Below, piece by piece: positions 1 to 12,300 of a stretch of DNA of 64,000 bases. This stretch comes from Lelliottia wanjuensis (lineage in GTDB: Bacteria; Pseudomonadota; Gammaproteobacteria; Enterobacterales; Enterobacteriaceae), in the NCBI RefSeq assembly GCF_030238365.1, contig NZ_JASSOT010000067.1, forward strand, positions 62,001-126,000, given 5' to 3'. Below the pieces are notes generated by a model. That model did not search any database. It was not told where the DNA came from and worked only from the letters and a program-made list of their open reading frames with translations. Position 1 is the first letter of the stretch, and every line of letters begins with the position of its first letter. The translations under genes and the position numbers were made by a program.

Positions 1-194
1 GCCGGCGTTGCGGCAACTTCACGCAGCCCCAGTCCGAGCTGGCGCGCCATCTCTTCCAGCACCAGCTGGCGCGGGGACTGACTCTCGTGGTTAATGGTGA
101 CCCGGACATGCTCCGCAGAGAAATCCAGCCGGTAGTGCTTTGCGATGATGAGCATACCCTGCAACCAGGGTTCGTACTGCGGATGTGTCTTCAT
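1..194 (-). CDS. Type I secretion ABC transporter (LapB/BapC-like), N-terminal part only
   Basis: The first 64 codons of a minus-strand gene run off the left edge. The visible protein begins MKTHPQYEPWLQG and continues with a helical segment containing QLVLEEMARQLGLGLREVA. That resembles the inactive C39 peptidase-like N-terminal domain of type I secretion permease/ATPases that export giant RTX-type adhesins. The transmembrane and ATPase domains lie outside the window, so the assignment rests on this fragment and on context: it is the next gene downstream of the giant adhesin, in the same direction. By homology it would be the inner-membrane motor of a three-component exporter together with the TolC-like protein encoded upstream. 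A membrane-fusion (HlyD/LapC-like) gene would be expected further left. The start ATG has only a weak upstream GGAC. Confidence 0.7.
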   Translation of the reverse strand, partial: MKTHPQYEPWLQGMLIIAKHYRLDFSAEHVRVTINHESQSPRQLVLEEMARQLGLGLREVAATP

Positions 195-340
195 AATGCT
201 ACGTCCTGTCCAGTGCGGTAATTTATCACTGAAATAGTACCCTTGCGGAACGATTTATAATCGAACGGTTTCTAAACAGGTCCGCAAAATAATCTTGTGA
301 AATATAGGGTTAATACATTTGGTGTAAAGAAACGCAAAAG

Positions 341-364
341 GCCGCGGGGATCGCTCCCCGCGGC
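341..364 (-). terminator. Hairpin between adhesin and exporter genes
   Basis: A perfect 10-bp GC-rich stem (gccgcgggga / tccccgcggc) with a 4-nt loop lies just after the adhesin stop. On the minus strand it is followed by CTTTTGCGTTTC, an imperfect U-tract. It probably acts as a partial terminator that lowers exporter expression relative to the adhesin, or as a 3' mRNA-stability element. Confidence 0.65.
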
Positions 365-370
365 GTTGTT

Positions 371-3300
371 TTACGCAATCAACAGTTGATGGTTAGCCAG
401 CAGTGTGGCCAGGTCCGTTTGCACGCCGTTCAGCGTCACAAGGGTCGTCGGGGTGAACTGGCCGCTCGACCCGTCCAGGTCAACCTGGATCTCGGTATTG
501 CTGCCGTTTTGCACCACACGGATGTAATCGGCAACGTTGCCCGCACTGCTGTCCAGCGCCGCCACGCCGTTCACGTAGCTCGCGGAGCCCGTGCCGGTGT
601 AACCACTGCCGGAGAGCAGATCGCGCAGGTCGATGCGATCCGTATCCGCGGTTCCTTCCCAGGTGCCGACGGTGAACCCATTCACCACATCACTGCCGTT
701 ACCGCCCGTGGCATCCGAGGCGTTGATCAGCTTATAGAGCAACGTATCGTGACCCCCGCTGCCGATATTGAAGGTGTCATTCCCACCGCGGCCTTCGAAC
801 TGGTTATCACTGCTGTTACCGGTGATGACGTCGTTGTAGTCCGAGCCGTTAATGCCTTCAATGTTCAGCAGTCGCGAGGTGCCAAAGCCCGTGTCCTGGG
901 CCGTGGACAGACGCAGGTCAACGGTGACCGCCGATGTCGCATTGCGGTAGTCCACCACGTCCATGCCACCGGTATTGCTCCAGGTGTCATAGTCGGAGGT
1001 GGTATTCCAGCCGCCGGAGCCGTTATAGGTATAGGTGCCATCTTCTGCCACGAAGGTGTCGTTATACCCGGTCCCGGTGATCGTTCCGCTGTGGACGCCG
1101 GTTGCCGCTTCGGCGGTTAGGACATAGCCCTCTTTACCGTTGCCCGCTTCCAGACCGTCCCAGGTAACGTTATCCGACACGCCGTTGGTGATCTTCACAA
1201 TCTGCGCCGAGTAGGTTTCGCTAGGATCCAGACCGTAGAAACTCACCAGTGCCGTGGTGTCGTTCGACCCCACACCCGACTGGGCGTTGATGATCTGCGA
1301 TGCCACCAGGACACCTGCTGCGTTATACAGATTGACCGTATTCCCGTAGTAGGCGTTGATGCCTTCGCTATCCACAATGTGCAGGTGCATCGCGGTACCG
1401 TCGGTGATGGTCTTGCTGTTCTGGAGCAGAACCACTTTGCCGTTCTGCTGAGACACCAGCAGATCCTGAGCACCATCCCAGTTGTAATCCACTGCCGCCA
1501 TACCCGTCACGTTCACCAGCGCCGACGCCAGCTGGCTTGAAGTCCAGGTGGAGCCGTAGCCGTTGTTGGTGAACAGGGTTGCCGTCTGCGAACCGCCGTA
1601 GGTGCTGAGTTTGACGATGTCCATCTGGCCATCGGCGTTCCAGTCCACGGCCACGGAGAGATAACCCGCCGTGGCGTTAGACGCCTCGACCGCACTCTTG
1701 GTGGTCAGGAGTTTGCCGGCACCGTCGTTGTAGTAAATCACCCCGCCGTTGTTGTTGTAGGTGGTCCCCAGATACAGGTCCATGTAGCCATCGCCGTTGA
1801 AGTCCGCCCACGTCATTGACGCCGCCGTGGTGGTATTCGCGCTGTTACCGACAAACACGTTGGTGATGTCCTGGCCCACGGACAGAGTCCCGGTGCCGCT
1901 GTTGGAAATCACGGTCAGCGTATAGGCGCTGCTTCGGTTAGTGTGCTGCACCACATCCACAGCACCATCGTTGTTGATGTCGACGCCGGAGATTTCGCGC
2001 CCGGAATCGAACTGACCATAGAAGCCACCTTCCCCACCGGTGCCGTCCGGCGTCAGCACGCCGTTGTTGTTCACCAGATAGGTCAGGGAGTCCATACCCG
2101 CATCTCCGTAAGCCATATCCAGATAACCATCGCCGGTCTTGTCGTAGGCAATCACACCGCCGTAGTAGATCGCCGCGCCCATCGCCTGCTGGCTACCGGT
2201 GTAGCTGCTCCCGTCGTAGGTCCACATCACCTGAGTGTTGTTGGTATACGAGGTCTCCGTCGCAAACACGTCCATCGTCCCGTTACGGTCATAGTCCGCA
2301 GAGGTATAGCTGATGACGTTCCCCCCACGGGTGTTGGTCAGGGCGTTTGCCGCGTAGGTCGACGCATCGCTGCTGGAATAAGCCTGTCCGTTCGCAATAA
2401 TCGTCCACAGACCGCTGCTGTTCAGCCCCACCGACATGGCTTCGTTGTTCGAATTCCCCGCCGTGGTTGCCCAGTCGGTATTCACCGTCGTGGTACCAAT
2501 GACCAGGCTACCGGTGGTCACGCCGGTGTTATTCCCGTTACCCGCGCTGCTCTTCACCTGCGCCGTCACGTCATAGCTCGCCACCGCTAAGGTATCGCTG
2601 TCCGGGATCTGCAGATACCAGGTGTTATGGTCAGGATCGACCACCACCGCACCGCCGGTCTGGGAGGTGTAGGTTTTACCGTTCACCTTCACTTCCAGGT
2701 ACTCGCCGTTCTCCAGATCGGCAGAGACATTCCCGCCGACGATCGGTGTGGTATCCGAGGTCGTCTGAGCGGTCACCGTCGCCACCGTAGTCGGTACGCT
2801 GGTATCCACACCCAGCACAAACCCGGCAGATTCGGTGTAGTTCCCCGCGAGATCCGTGATACGCAGAACGTAGGTGTGGTTCCCGTCGCTCAGGCCGTTA
2901 TCCTGGAAGGACCAGCTGGCGCTGCCGTTCATCGTGACCTGACCCAGCAGGATCCCGTCACGATACAGCTGCATGATCTCACCCTCATCCGGCGCACGGT
3001 TCAGCGTGCCGGTAATCACCGGTGACGTATCGTCCGTGGTCACCGAGGAGCCGAAGGTCCCCTGGCGCTCGCCTTCCGAATCGGTGTAGCTCACCACCGT
3101 CCCCACCGTGGCTGGCACGGTGGTATCAACCGTCACTTCCTGAGAGGTGGTTGACCCGACGTTGCCCGCCTGATCGATAATCCGCACCTGATAGGTGTAA
3201 TCCCCGTCAGCCAGTTCACGCGTGTCCACGTAGCTCCAGCGCTGGTTGGTGACGCTGGCATCGATCCAGGTGTTGCCGCCGTCCAGGCTGATCTGCACAC

Positions 3301-6300
3301 GTTCATCGCTGGCCAGCGCGCTGCCCAGTGAACCGTTCACCGTCAGCGTGGTGTCCATGGTGATGAAATCACTGGTGGACTGCCCGGTATCATCACTGAT
3401 GCTGTCAATGGTGATGCCGTACTGTGGCGACTGCGTATCCACAGTGACCGCCTGCGAGGTGGTTGCCCCCACGTTACCCGCCTGGTCAACCACGCGAACC
3501 TGATAGTTATAGCTGCCATCAGTCAGAGTACGCGCGTCGTTGTAGCTCCACTGCGTGCCATTGACTTCGGCGTAAACCCAGGTCGTGCCGCCGTCCATAC
3601 TCACCTGCACAAACTCATTGCTGCCGAGCGCTGCGCCCAGCGTGCCGTTCAGGGTGTACGACGTTGAGCTGGTCAGGAAGTCGTTGTTATCAAAGCCGGT
3701 ATCCACGGCAATGTTATCCACGGTCACGGTGATCGCCGCGTCCGGTGCGACGGTGTCAACGGTCACCTGCTGCTGGGCGTTAGATCCGATATTGCCCGCC
3801 GCATCAACGACACGTACGAAGTAGGTGTAGGTGCCGTTATCCAGCGTACGCGTGTCAGTGTAGAACCAGCTGTTGCCGGTCACGTTGACGTTCTGCCAGG
3901 TCACGCCGCCGTCGATGCTGATCTGCGCGTACTCACCCTCAGAGAGCGTCGCCGCCAGCGTTCCGTTCACCGTCAGGGACGTATCGTTGGTGATAAAGTC
4001 GCTGTTGCTCAGGCCCGTATCGTCCGAGATGCTGTCGATGGTGATGACTTTGCTGGCGTCCGGCACGGTGGTATCAATCGTCACCACCTGGCTTACGCTG
4101 GCGCTGATGTTGCCCGCATCGTCAATCACGCGCAGCTGGTAGTTGTAATCCCCATCGGCCAGCGTACGGCCATCGACGTAAGTCCAGCTCGTGCCGCTGA
4201 CGCTGACATCGCTCCAGGTCACGCCGCCGTCAATACTGATCTGCGCGTGCTCACCGCTGGCGAGCGTCGCACCCAGGGTTCCTTTCAGGCTGATCTGGTT
4301 GTCGCTGGTGATGAAATCACTCGCCGACAGACCCGTATCCTGAGTCACCGCATCCACGGTAATGATGGTGGCCGCCGGAGCCGTCAGGTCGATCACCACA
4401 TCCTGGCTGTCGGTTGCGCCGACGTTGCCTGCGTTATCGATCACACGAACCTGATACTGGTAAGTCCCGTCGGTCAGGGTGCGGCTGTCGCTGTAGCGCC
4501 ATGTCGTGCCGGTCACCGTCAGGTCAGTCCAGGTGGTGCCGCCGTCGAGGCTGATCTGCGCTTTCTCGTTGTTACCGAGCTGCGCCGTCAGGGAGCCGTT
4601 GACGACCACCGAGCTGTCGCTGGTGATGAAATCACTCCCGCTCAGGCCGGTATCGTTTTGCAGCGAATCAATGCTGATGCCCATCGACGGCGCGGTCAGA
4701 TCCACGTTGATGGTGTGGTCTGCGCTGACGCTGTTGCCGATAGCGTTGCTCACCTGCGCATTGATGACATAAGCGCCGCCATCGGCCAGGGCCGTGACAT
4801 CTGCGCTGCCCAGCGTCGTGCTCCAGGTCCCGTCGTTCTGCACCGTAGTGGTGTAGGTTTTGCCGTTCAGCGTAATGGTCACCGTCTGGCCCGCAGGCGC
4901 GTCGGTGGTGCCATTGATCATAAGCGGCGTGCCGTGCTCGGCGGCGCTGACGATGTCATCCTCGGCAAAGGTGTTGATGGTGATGGTCGGAACATCCCCG
5001 CTGAGGGTCACATCGTGCGTGCCGCTGCCCGGGTTGCCCGCTTTATCACTCACGGACGCCGTAATGGTGTAGCTTCCGTCGCTCAGGCCGAGGAAATCAC
5101 GCCCTGGAACGAACACCGACCATGTGCCATCCGCCGCCGCAGTCGCCTGATAGCTGTGACCGTTGAAGGAGACCGTCACAATCTGGCCCTGCTCCGCCGT
5201 GGTGGTCCCGCTGATCGTCTGGCCCGCCAGCTGCTCGGTATTGTTGACAATATCGTCGCCCGCCACCGCTGCAATCGTGACCGTTGGTGCAAGGGTATCG
5301 ACCGTCAGGGTATGCGTGGTCTGACCGTTATTGCCCGCCTTATCGTTCACCGATGCGGTGACCGTCAGGGCCCCCTGGCTCAGGGTGGACAGGTCCGTTG
5401 CCGGAACATCCAGCGTCCAGGTGCCGTCACTGGCGACCGTCGCGGTATAGGTTTTCCCACCCAGCGTGACCGTCACGGTTTGACCCGCTTCAGCACTGGA
5501 GGAGCCATTGACCGTCAGCGGCTGCTGCGCTTCGGCTGCGTTCAGCACGTCATCCCCGGAGAGGGTCGCGATGCTGACCACCGGCGCGGTGAGATCGACA
5601 CTGATAGCGTGCGATGCCGTTGCGCTGTTGCCTACGCTGTCCTCGGCAGAGACGAACACGCCATAGTTTCCGCCATCGGCCAGCGCCGCGACGTCCGTTG
5701 CCGGTACGGTCGTCGTCCAGGAGCCATCGTCCTGAATGGTCGCCACATAGTTCTTGCCGTTCAGGGTGACCGTCACCTGCGTCCCGCTGGCGAACTGCGC
5801 GCTTGACCCACCGATCGTCAGCGCATTGCCCGCTTCCGCCGCGTTGATCACGTCATCATCGCTAATGGTGTTAACGGTCAACATCACCGATGCGGTGTTG
5901 ATCGCCACGTCGTGGGTCTGGGTGCTGCTGTTGCCCGCGCCGTCAGTGATGGTCGCGCTGATGGTGGTGGTCCCGTCCTGCAGCGCCGAGATCACGCTTG
6001 CCGGTACGCCCACGCTCCAGTTTCCGCTGGCATCGACGGTGGTGGTGTACTGATTCGCCCCGATAGTGATCACCAGCTTATCGCCGACGCTCGCGCCGGT
6101 GGTGGTGCCGCTGACGATCTGCGCCTGCGCGTGCTCCTCGCGGTTGATCACGTCATCGCCTGCAACGGTGTTGAAGCTAATGACCGGCGGCGTGGTATCC
6201 AGGGTAATGACCTTATCGGCGCTTCCTGGGTTACCTGCTGCATCGTTAACGCTCGCCTGGACGGTGTAGCCGCTGTCGGCCATCGCCGTCAGGTCTGCCG

Positions 6301-9300
6301 TCGGAACCGTTACGCTCCAGATGCCGCCCTGCTGAACCTGCGCGGTGTAACTGTTGCCGCCCAGAGTCACGGTGACCGTCTGACCGACTTCCGCCGTCGT
6401 GGAGCCGGTAATGGCTACACCCGCCGCCGCTTCGCTGCCGTTGATCACATTGTCGCTTGCCACCGTATCGATGATCACGGTTGGCGCCGTGGCATCGACG
6501 CTGTACTCGCGGCCCGCCGACGCGCTGTTGCCGTTCACGTTGGTGACGCTGGCCTGCACGCTGGCGTCGCCGTCTTTCAGGCTGGTCAGGTCCGCCGCCG
6601 GAACGGTGGTAGTCCAGTTGCCGTCTGCGTCCACGCTTGCGGTGTAGGATTTACCGCCGAAGGTAACTGACACAGTCTGGCCTTCTTCCACGTTGGACGT
6701 GGAGCCGGAAAGAACCAGATCTGCGCCCTTCTCAGCCGCGTTGATCACGTCGTCTGTAGAGACCACGTCGATGCTGATCGCAACTTCTGCCAGATCGACG
6801 GTCACGTCGTGGCTGATGGCGACCGGGTTACCCGCGGTGCTCTGCCCTTCAACGCTCACGGTTACGCTGCCTGCCGCAAACGCGTTAACGTCTGCCGCTG
6901 GAACGGCGGCGGACCAGGTGCCGTCTGCCAGCACCGTTGCCGGATAGGTTTTGCCGTTAACGGTGACGGTCAGCAGAGTGCCTGCCGTCAGGCCGTCGCT
7001 GGAACCGGTGATAATCAGGTTCTGGCCGTGCTCGATGCTGTTGATCACATCGTCACCCGCGACAGTGTCGACACGCAGACCCGGCAGGTTGGCGTCGATA
7101 GTGATATCGCGCTCGACGGAACCGGTGTTGCCCACGCCATTGGTCACGGAGGCGGTTACGGTCAGATCGCCATTGCCGATAGCCGTTAATACATCAGCCG
7201 GGACGTTCACCGACCAGGTCAGATCGTCCTGAACCGTTGCGGTGTAGGTGTTGCCGCCAATGGTCAGGGTGACCGTGTTGCCAGCTTCCGCGTTCGACAC
7301 TTTACCGCTGATGGTCTGGCCTGCCGCGACTTCTGCGGCGTTCACCACGTCATCACCGGCGATAGTGTTGATGGTCACACCAGGCAGCGCCGTATCCACC
7401 CGCAGGTTCGCGGTGTTGCTGATGCTGTTGCCCACATCGCTGGTCGCGGCTGCGCTCAGGGTATAGTTCGCTTCGCCCAGGGCTGCCAGATCCGCTGCCG
7501 GAACCGTCAGGCTCCAGCTGCCGTCGGCTGCCGTGGTCGCGGTGTAGTTCTTGCCGTTCAGGGAAACCGTCACCTGGGTGCCTTCGGACAGGTTCGCGCT
7601 GGTGCCGCTGACGTTAAGATCCTGGCCTTTCTCGACCGCGTTCAACACGTTGTCGGCTGAAATGGCGTCGAAGCCCACGGATGGCAGACCGGTGTCGACC
7701 GTCACGTCGTGCGTGCCGGTGCCGGTGTTGCCCGCCACGTCGGTGACGCTGGCGCTGATGGTCACAGAACCGTCCTGCAGCGCGGAAATCACGCTCGCCG
7801 GTACGCCGACGCTCCAGTTGCCCGCCGCATCCAGCACGGTGGTGTAGGTCTGGCCGCCAACAGTGACAGTGACCTTATCGCCCGCGGCCGCGCCGGTGGC
7901 GGAGCCGCTGATGATCTGTGCCTGAGCGTGTTCCGCCAGGTTGATCACGTCATCACCTGCCACGGTGTTGATGGTGACCACCGGTGCGGTCAGATCGACC
8001 GTCAGGGTGTGATCCACCGATGCCGGGTTGCCCGCTTTGTCGCTGACGGAAGCGGTCACAGTCAGGACACCGTCATTCAGGGCGGCCAGATCTGCTGCCG
8101 GAACCGTGACGCTCCAGTTGCCGTCTGCGCCCACGGTGGTGGTGTAATCCACACCGTTCAGGCTCAGGGTCACCGTCTGCCCCGCTTCTGCGGTGCTGGT
8201 GCCGGTGAGAGTCAGATCCGCCTGTGCTTCGGTCGCGTTCAGCATGTCGTCAGCCGCAATGGTGCTGATGGTCACGGTTGGTGCCGTGGCATCGACGCTG
8301 TACTCGCGGCCTGCCGACGCGCTGTTGCCGTTCACGTTGGTGACGCTTGCCTGCACGCTGGCATCGCCGTCTTTCAGGTTGGTCAGATCGGCAGAAGGAA
8401 CGGTGGTGGTCCAGTTGCCTTCCGCGTCCACGCTTGCGGTGTAGGACTTGCCGCCGAAGGTGACTGACACCGTCTGGCCTGCTTCCACGTTGGACGTGGA
8501 GCCAGACAGGACCAGATCGACGCCCTTCTCTGCCGCGTTGATCACGTCGTCGGTGGAGATCACGTCAATGCTGATCGCCACCTCTGCCAGATCGACGGTG
8601 ACGTCGTGGCTGATCGCAACAGGGTTACCCGCGCCGCTCTGCCCTTCAACAGTGACTGTCACGCTGCCTGCTGCCAGTGCGCTGACGTCTGTCGCCGGAA
8701 CGGCGGCGGACCAGGTGCCGTCTGCCAGCACGGTGGCCGGGTAGGTTTTGCCGTTCACGGTGACGGTCAGCAGAGTGCCTTGTGCCAGACCATCGCTGGA
8801 GCCAGTGATAATCAGGTTCTGCCCGTGCTCGATGCTGTTGATCACATCGTCGCCCGCCACGGTGTCGACACGCAGGCCCGGAATGTTCGCATTGATAGTC
8901 ATATCACGCTCGCCGGAACCGGTGTTGCCCACGCCGTTAGTCACGGAAGCTACAACGGTGAGATCGCCGTTGCCGAGCGCCGTCAGCACGTCCGCAGGAA
9001 CGTTCACCGACCAGGTCAAATCGCTCTGAACCGTTGCAGTGTAAGTGTTGCCACCGATGGTCAGCGTCACGGTGTTGCCCGCCTCTGCGTTCACCACTTT
9101 ACCGCTGATGTTCTGGCCCGCCGCGACTTCCGCCGCGTTGATCACGTCGTCACCGGCGATGGTGTTGAGGGTCACACCAGGCAGCGCCGTATCCACCCGC
9201 AGGTTCGCGGTGTTGCTGATGCTGTTGCCCACATCGCTGGTCGCGGCTGCGCTCAGGGTGTAGTTCGCTTCACCCAGGGCTGCGAGATCCGCTGCCGGAA

Positions 9301-12300
9301 CCGTCAGGCTCCAGCTGCCGTCCGCTGCCGTGGTCGCGGTGTAGTTCTTGCCGTTCAGGGAAACCGTCACCAGGGTGCCTTCGGACAGGTTCGCGCTGGT
9401 ACCGCTGACGTTCAGATCCTGGCCTTTCTCGACCGCGTTCAGCACGTTATCGGCTGAAATGGCGTCGAAGCCCACGGATGGCAGACCGGTGTCGACCGTC
9501 ACGTCGTGTGTGCCGGTGCCGGTGTTGCCCGCCACATCGGTGACGCTGGCGCTGATGGTCACAGAACCGTCCTGCAATGCAGAGATGACGCTCGCCGGAA
9601 CACCCACGCTCCAGTTGCCCGCCGCGTCGAGCACGGTGGTGTAGGTCTGGCCGCCAACAGTGACAGTGACCTTATCGCCCGCTGCCGCGCCGGTGGCGGA
9701 GCCGCTGATGATCTGCGCCTGAGCATGTTCCGCCAGGTTGATCACGTCATCGCCTGCGACGGTGTTGATGGTGACCACCGGTGCTGTCAGATCGACCGTC
9801 AGGGTGTGATCCACCGACGCCGGGTTGCCCGCTTTGTCGCTGACGACTGCCGTTACGGTCAGGGTGCCGTCACTCAGTGCTGCCAGATCGGCCGCCGGAA
9901 CCGTGACGCTCCAGTTGCCATCTGCGCCCACGGTGGTGGTGTAATCCACGCCGTTCAGGCTCAGGGTCACCGTCTGCCCCGCTTCCGCGGTGCTGGTGCC
10001 GTTGGGAGTCAGATCCGCCTGCGCTTCGGTGGCGTTAAGCATGTCGTCAGCCGCAATGGTGCTGATGGTCACGGTTGGAGCCGTGGCATCGACGCTGTAC
10101 TCGCGGCCTGCTGAGGCGCTGTTGCCGTTAACGTTGGTGACGCTTACCTGCACGCTGGCATCGCCGTCTTTGAGGCTGGCCAGATCCGCCGCCGGAACGG
10201 TGGTGGTCCAGTTGCCGTCTGCGTCCACGCTTGCGGTGTAGGACTTGCCGCCGAAGGTAACTGACACAGTCTGGTCTGCTTCTACGTTGGACGTGGAGCC
10301 GGACAGGACCAGATCAGCGCCCTTCTCAGCCGCGTTGATCACGTCGTCGGTAGAGACCACGTCGATGCTGATCGCGACTTCTGCCAGATCGACGATCACG
10401 TCGTGGCTGATAGCGACCGGGTTACCCGCGGTGCTCTGCCCTTCAACGGTTACTGTTACGCTGCCTGCTGCCAGTGCGCTGACATCTGTCGCCGGAACAG
10501 CGGCGGACCAGGTGCCGTCTGCCAGCACGGTGGCCGGGTAGGTTTTGCCGTTAACGGTGACAGTCAGCAGAGTGCCTTGTGCCAGACCATCGCTGGAGCC
10601 AGTGATAATCAGGTTCTGCCCGTGCTCGATGCTGTTAATGACATCGTCGCCCGCCACGGTATCCACTCGCAGGCCTGGCAGGTTGGCGTCGATAGTGATA
10701 TCGCGCTCGCCGGAACCGGTGTTGCCTACGCCGTTGGTCACGGAAGCTACAACGGTGAGATCGCCGTTGCCGAGCGCCGTCAGCACGTCCGCAGGAACGT
10801 TCACCGACCAGGTCAGATCGCTCTGCACCGTTGCGGTGTAAGTGTTGCCGCCGATGGTCAGCGTCACGGTGTTGCCCGCTTCCGCGTTCACCACTTTGCC
10901 GCTGATAGTCTGGCCAGCCGCCACTTCCGCGGCATTGACCACGTCGTCACCGGCGATAGTGTTAATTGTCACGCCAGGCAGTGCCGATCCGACATTCACG
11001 GTGTGAGTTGTGCTGGAGCTGTTGCCCACGCTATCCGTCGCCGAAGCGGTGATATCGTAGAGCGCTTCACCCAGGGCACCCACCTGATCGGCAGGAACCG
11101 TCGTCGTCCACAGGCCGTTATCGTCCACCGTTGCGCTGTAGGCTTTGCCGTTGAGCATCACGGTGACAATCGCCCCCGCCGCCAGCCCCGTCGCAGTACC
11201 GCTGATGGTCAGATCCTGCGTTTTTTCGCTGCTGTTGATCACATCGTCGCCGGAAACCGTGCCGATGGTCAGAACAGGGGCCGTCAGGTTGACTGCCACA
11301 TCGTGCGTGGTGCTGTTGCTGTTGCCCGCTTTATCGGTTAACGCCGCAGTAACGGTGTAATCCCCGGCAGTCAGTGCGCCCACGTCCGCAGCCGGAATGC
11401 CAATGCTCCAGTTGCCAGAGCCATCCAGAACCGCAGTGTAGGATTTGTCGTTCACCGTGACGGTCACCAGATCACCTGCCGCCGCGCCGGTCGCAGAGCC
11501 GCTGACGATCAGCGCCTGGCCGTGCTCAGTGGTATTGATCACATCATCGCCGGAGACGGTGTTGATGGTCAGCTGTGGAACCGTGATGTCGACCAGCACG
11601 TCGCGCGCCGCCGATGCAGGGTTACCTGCTTTGTCAGAGACGGAGGCGTTGACGGTATAAGTACCATCGCCGAGGGTACCAAGGTCAGCGGCTGGAACGG
11701 TCAGACTCCATGTCCCGTTGTCTTCTACGGCGGTGGTGTAATCCACGCCGTTCAGGTTGACGGTGACGGTCTGACCGGCTTCGGCATTACTGGTCCCGCT
11801 GAGGGTCAGATCGGCCTGCGCTTCGGTCGCGTTGAGGATGTTGTCATCGCTGATAATGTCGATGGTCACCGTCGGCGCGGTCGCATCGACGCTGTACTCG
11901 CGGCCAGCCGACGCGCTGTTGCCGTTTACGTTAGTGACGCTGGCCTGCACGCTGGCGTCGCCGTCTTTGAGGTTGGTCAGATCCGCTGCCGGAACGGTGG
12001 TGGTCCAGTTGCCGTCTGCGTCCACGCTTGCAGTGTAGGATTTACCGCCGAAGGTAACTGACACAGTCTGGCCTTCCTCCACGTTGGAAGTAGAACCGGA
12101 GAGAACCAGATCTGCGCCCTTCTCAGCCGCGTTGATCACGTCGTCGGTAGAGACCACGTCGATGCTGATCGCAACTTCGGCCAGATCGACGGTGACGTCG
12201 TGGCTAATAGCAACAGGATTACCCGCTGTGCTCTGCCCTTCAACACTCACGGTTACCGTGCCTGCTGCCAGTGCGCTGACGTCTGTCGCCGGAATCGCGG